Shown here: positions 6,493 through 7,888 of the stretch, in pieces
Numbering within the stretch: the first letter of the stretch is position 1
Layout: each line of letters begins with the position of its first letter
Source of the DNA: Caldifarciminota bacterium
GTDB lineage: Bacteria > Hydrothermota > UBA3073 > NMUJ01
Direction: 5' to 3'
Length of the DNA: 7,888 nucleotides
Assembly: GCA_021158725.1 (NCBI GenBank)
Contig: JAGGUB010000121.1
Location: forward strand, 1 to 7,888
Program-made: the position numbers and the translations under genes
Notes under the pieces: generated by a model
Database searches by the model: none
Told to the model about the DNA's origin: nothing
Seen by the model: only the letters and a program-made list of their open reading frames with translations

Positions 6493-7665
6493 TCATCGCA
6501 TGAATCGCGTTCTTGACACGATATCGAGTAGCTGCTCCCTATTGCGAGAGATCACCTCATCAATGTAGTAACCACAAATTGTTACCACAATTGTCACTAT
6601 AACACCTATGACAAATGTAACCACAATTATGAGTAATCGTCGTGGCTTACCTTTTACTGGTAAGTATGGTGGGTCGAGTACTTCCAGCAGTGTAGCTTTT
6701 TGTTCCACGTAAAATCTCGCACGTTCGTAACTTTCGCGTATAATTTTGTATAAATTACGATAAACACGTGTTTCAAGATCCAGCTGCAAGTACTGAAGTG
6801 ACACCTTCGGTATTTCCGATATAGAGACTGAAAATCCAGGCCCCCAGAATTCGCCCAACCCTTTATGTTCAATCTCTTTAATCCTATCATGTAATACATC
6901 CATACGGGCATGTAACTCCTCAATACTTGCACCACTTGTAGCTGCATATTTTTTCAACATTTCCAACTCTATAAGTGTAGATAGATATTCGGCTTTCAAA
7001 TCAGCTAATTCGTTCAACAATTGTTGTGTCTCTACTGAAGGGTTAAGTATCTTGTATTTGGCCTGAAACTGCAACATACTATCTTCTAACACATGGAGCT
7101 TAAGTTCAACTTCTTTCACCTTATTGCCCAGATCTTCTAACACTTTATGCCCTATATTTGATAACGACCTCTCCAGCACTTTATAGGTTTCATCTAACAC
7201 CCGTTGTGCAATTTCATATGATAACCTTGGGTCAGTTGAACTTACAGCTACCTCGAGTATGTTACCCTCACGTGGTATGGTACGGATCATCTTCTGCAGT
7301 ATTTCGAATGCCTCCTCTCTATTCTTGCATTTGAACCGTTGAACTAAATTCAAGCTATCTATCACCGCATACCCCACACTACGTGATAGTATAATCTCTT
7401 TTACCAAATCGGATGGATTCCCCCCTATATATAAACCCCGCTGTTGTGCCGAAACTATAAGTGCTGCCCATAACTCTGAGCCAGGTAATTTCGATGTAGC
7501 TAATGGAGGGAATAACTTGAACGATGAAATATAGTTACGTGGCATAACGAAAGCCAACAATATTGCCATGAGCAGAAAGCTACACAAGTTGAACCACACC
7601 AGATGCCGCTTGTACCAGAATATGCGTACTATATCACCTATAGTGGGTGGCTTATTTTCCTGCAT
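6493..7665 (-). CDS. Wzz/GNVR-type polysaccharide chain-length (co-polymerase) protein without kinase domain (390 aa)
   Basis: This inner-membrane protein with a large periplasmic coiled-coil domain regulates polymer length and may link the polymerase to the outer-membrane exporter. The Wzz architecture is clear: a cytoplasmic N-terminus, TM1 at about 22-42, a periplasmic domain with long heptad-rich helices at about 145-270 and 290-328, a proline-containing linker (D-P-P-Y-L-P-V-K-G-K-P, 331-341), TM2 at about 343-367 and a short basic cytoplasmic tail ending at 390. No Walker A/B or tyrosine-cluster kinase region follows TM2, unlike Wzc, so it is a stand-alone PCP protein. ATG 7665 overlaps the rfbD end by 28 nt; a weak GGATGA lies 3 nt upstream of it. 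Its stop is 13 nt before the flippase start, so the two are almost surely co-transcribed. Confidence 0.88.
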   Translation of the reverse strand: MQENKPPTIGDIVRIFWYKRHLVWFNLCSFLLMAILLAFVMPRNYISSFKLFPPLATSKLPGSELWAALIVSAQQRGLYIGGNPSDLVKEIILSRSVGYAVIDSLNLVQRFKCKNREEAFEILQKMIRTIPREGNILEVAVSSTDPRLSYEIAQRVLDETYKVLERSLSNIGHKVLEDLGNKVKEVELKLHVLEDSMLQFQAKYKILNPSVETQQLLNELADLKAEYLSTLIELEMLKKYAATSGASIEELHARMDVLHDRIKEIEHKGLGEFWGPGFSVSISEIPKVSLQYLQLDLETRVYRNLYKIIRESYERARFYVEQKATLLEVLDPPYLPVKGKPRRLLIIVVTFVIGVIVTIVVTICGYYIDEVISRNREQLLDIVSRTRFMR

Positions 7666-7888
7666 GGTTCATCCAAATAGATTGAGTTTACCCACCTATG
7701 GATTGCATCACGCCAATCTGGCATCCTAATCTTATTCGAGCCGAGTGCCGAGAATTTGGGCCTTCTGGCTATGAGATTCAATTCTGTCAACTCAACAGGT
7801 ACAACTTCACCCTTTATGTCCAACACTTCCATAAGGTGCTTTGCGAATTCATAACATGATACATAACCTGAGTTAGCGCAATGAAATA
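7638..7888 (-). CDS. rfbD: dTDP-4-dehydrorhamnose reductase, C-terminal 82 residues (5'-truncated by window edge)
   Basis: This is the end of RmlD/RfbD, which reduces dTDP-4-dehydro-L-rhamnose with NAD(P)H to dTDP-L-rhamnose, the last cytoplasmic step of rhamnose donor synthesis. I extended the frame by hand to the window edge. It reads F-H-C-A-N-S-G then Y-V-S-C-Y-E-F-A-K (residues 1-16 of the visible part), matching the family's conserved G-x-S-x-Y-E-F-A stretch. The substrate-domain tail R-R-P-K-F-S-A-L-G-S-N-K (41-52) and P-D-W-R-D-A-I (56-62) follow. The Rossmann domain and catalytic Y-x3-K lie outside the window. The last 10 codons overlap the start of the chain-length gene. It places rhamnose as the likely sugar of the product. 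Confidence 0.87.
   Translation of the reverse strand, partial: FHCANSGYVSCYEFAKHLMEVLDIKGEVVPVELTELNLIARRPKFSALGSNKIRMPDWRDAIHRWVNSIYLDEPCRKISHPL

Noticed and set aside
6762..6773. Perfect 12-nt palindrome AAACACGTGTTT
   Set aside because: It is inside the chain-length gene's coding sequence, single copy and not near any promoter, so there is no support for an operator.

Overview
The window is a tightly packed, single-strand (minus) surface-polysaccharide locus of the Wzx/Wzy type. It almost certainly comes from a diderm (outer-membrane-bearing) bacterium, because it carries a Wza/KpsD-type export protein with Poly_export and SLBB domains. The DNA is moderately AT-rich and Ile is often written ATA (7 of the 13 Ile codons in the part of the export gene that is present). 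Shine-Dalgarno sequences are poor or absent before most genes. These traits suggest a lineage that tolerates SD-less or leaderless translation, possibly a thermophile, but the sequence alone does not support naming a phylum.

In transcription order (right to left): the C-terminal end of dTDP-4-dehydrorhamnose reductase RfbD/RmlD (7888-7638, cut by the window edge); a Wzz/GNVR-type chain-length protein without a kinase domain (7665-6493); a Wzx flippase (6479-5232); a Wzy/O-antigen-polymerase-like membrane protein (5244-3955); a GT4 glycosyltransferase (3973-2828); a GT2 glycosyltransferase (2831-1902); a second GT4 enzyme resembling proteins annotated as rhamnosyl/mannosyltransferases (1924-809); and the N-terminal 251 residues of a Wza-like outer-membrane export protein (755-1, cut by the window edge). 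Six of the seven junctions overlap or are separated by at most 13 nt, so the first seven genes look like one translationally coupled operon.

The only real gap (756-808) holds a near-consensus sigma70 promoter aimed at the export gene: AT-rich upstream DNA, TTGACC, a 16-nt spacer, and an extended -10 TGTTATAAT. The start codon lies only 8 nt after the -10 box, and an in-frame stop lies inside the -10 box, so the transcript is predicted to be leaderless or to have a leader of about 0-3 nt.

Working model: RmlD finishes dTDP-L-rhamnose; three glycosyltransferases build a lipid-linked repeat unit on the cytoplasmic face; Wzx flips it; Wzy polymerises it; the Wzz-like protein sets chain length and bridges the periplasm; the Wza-like protein exports the chain. 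An initiating phosphoglycosyltransferase and a tyrosine kinase are not in this window. No RNA genes, mobile elements or CRISPR arrays were seen. The locus type is familiar; the most notable features are the leaderless-looking internal promoter, the atypical signal sequence of the export protein and a 21-bp aromatic heptad repeat in the GT2 gene.
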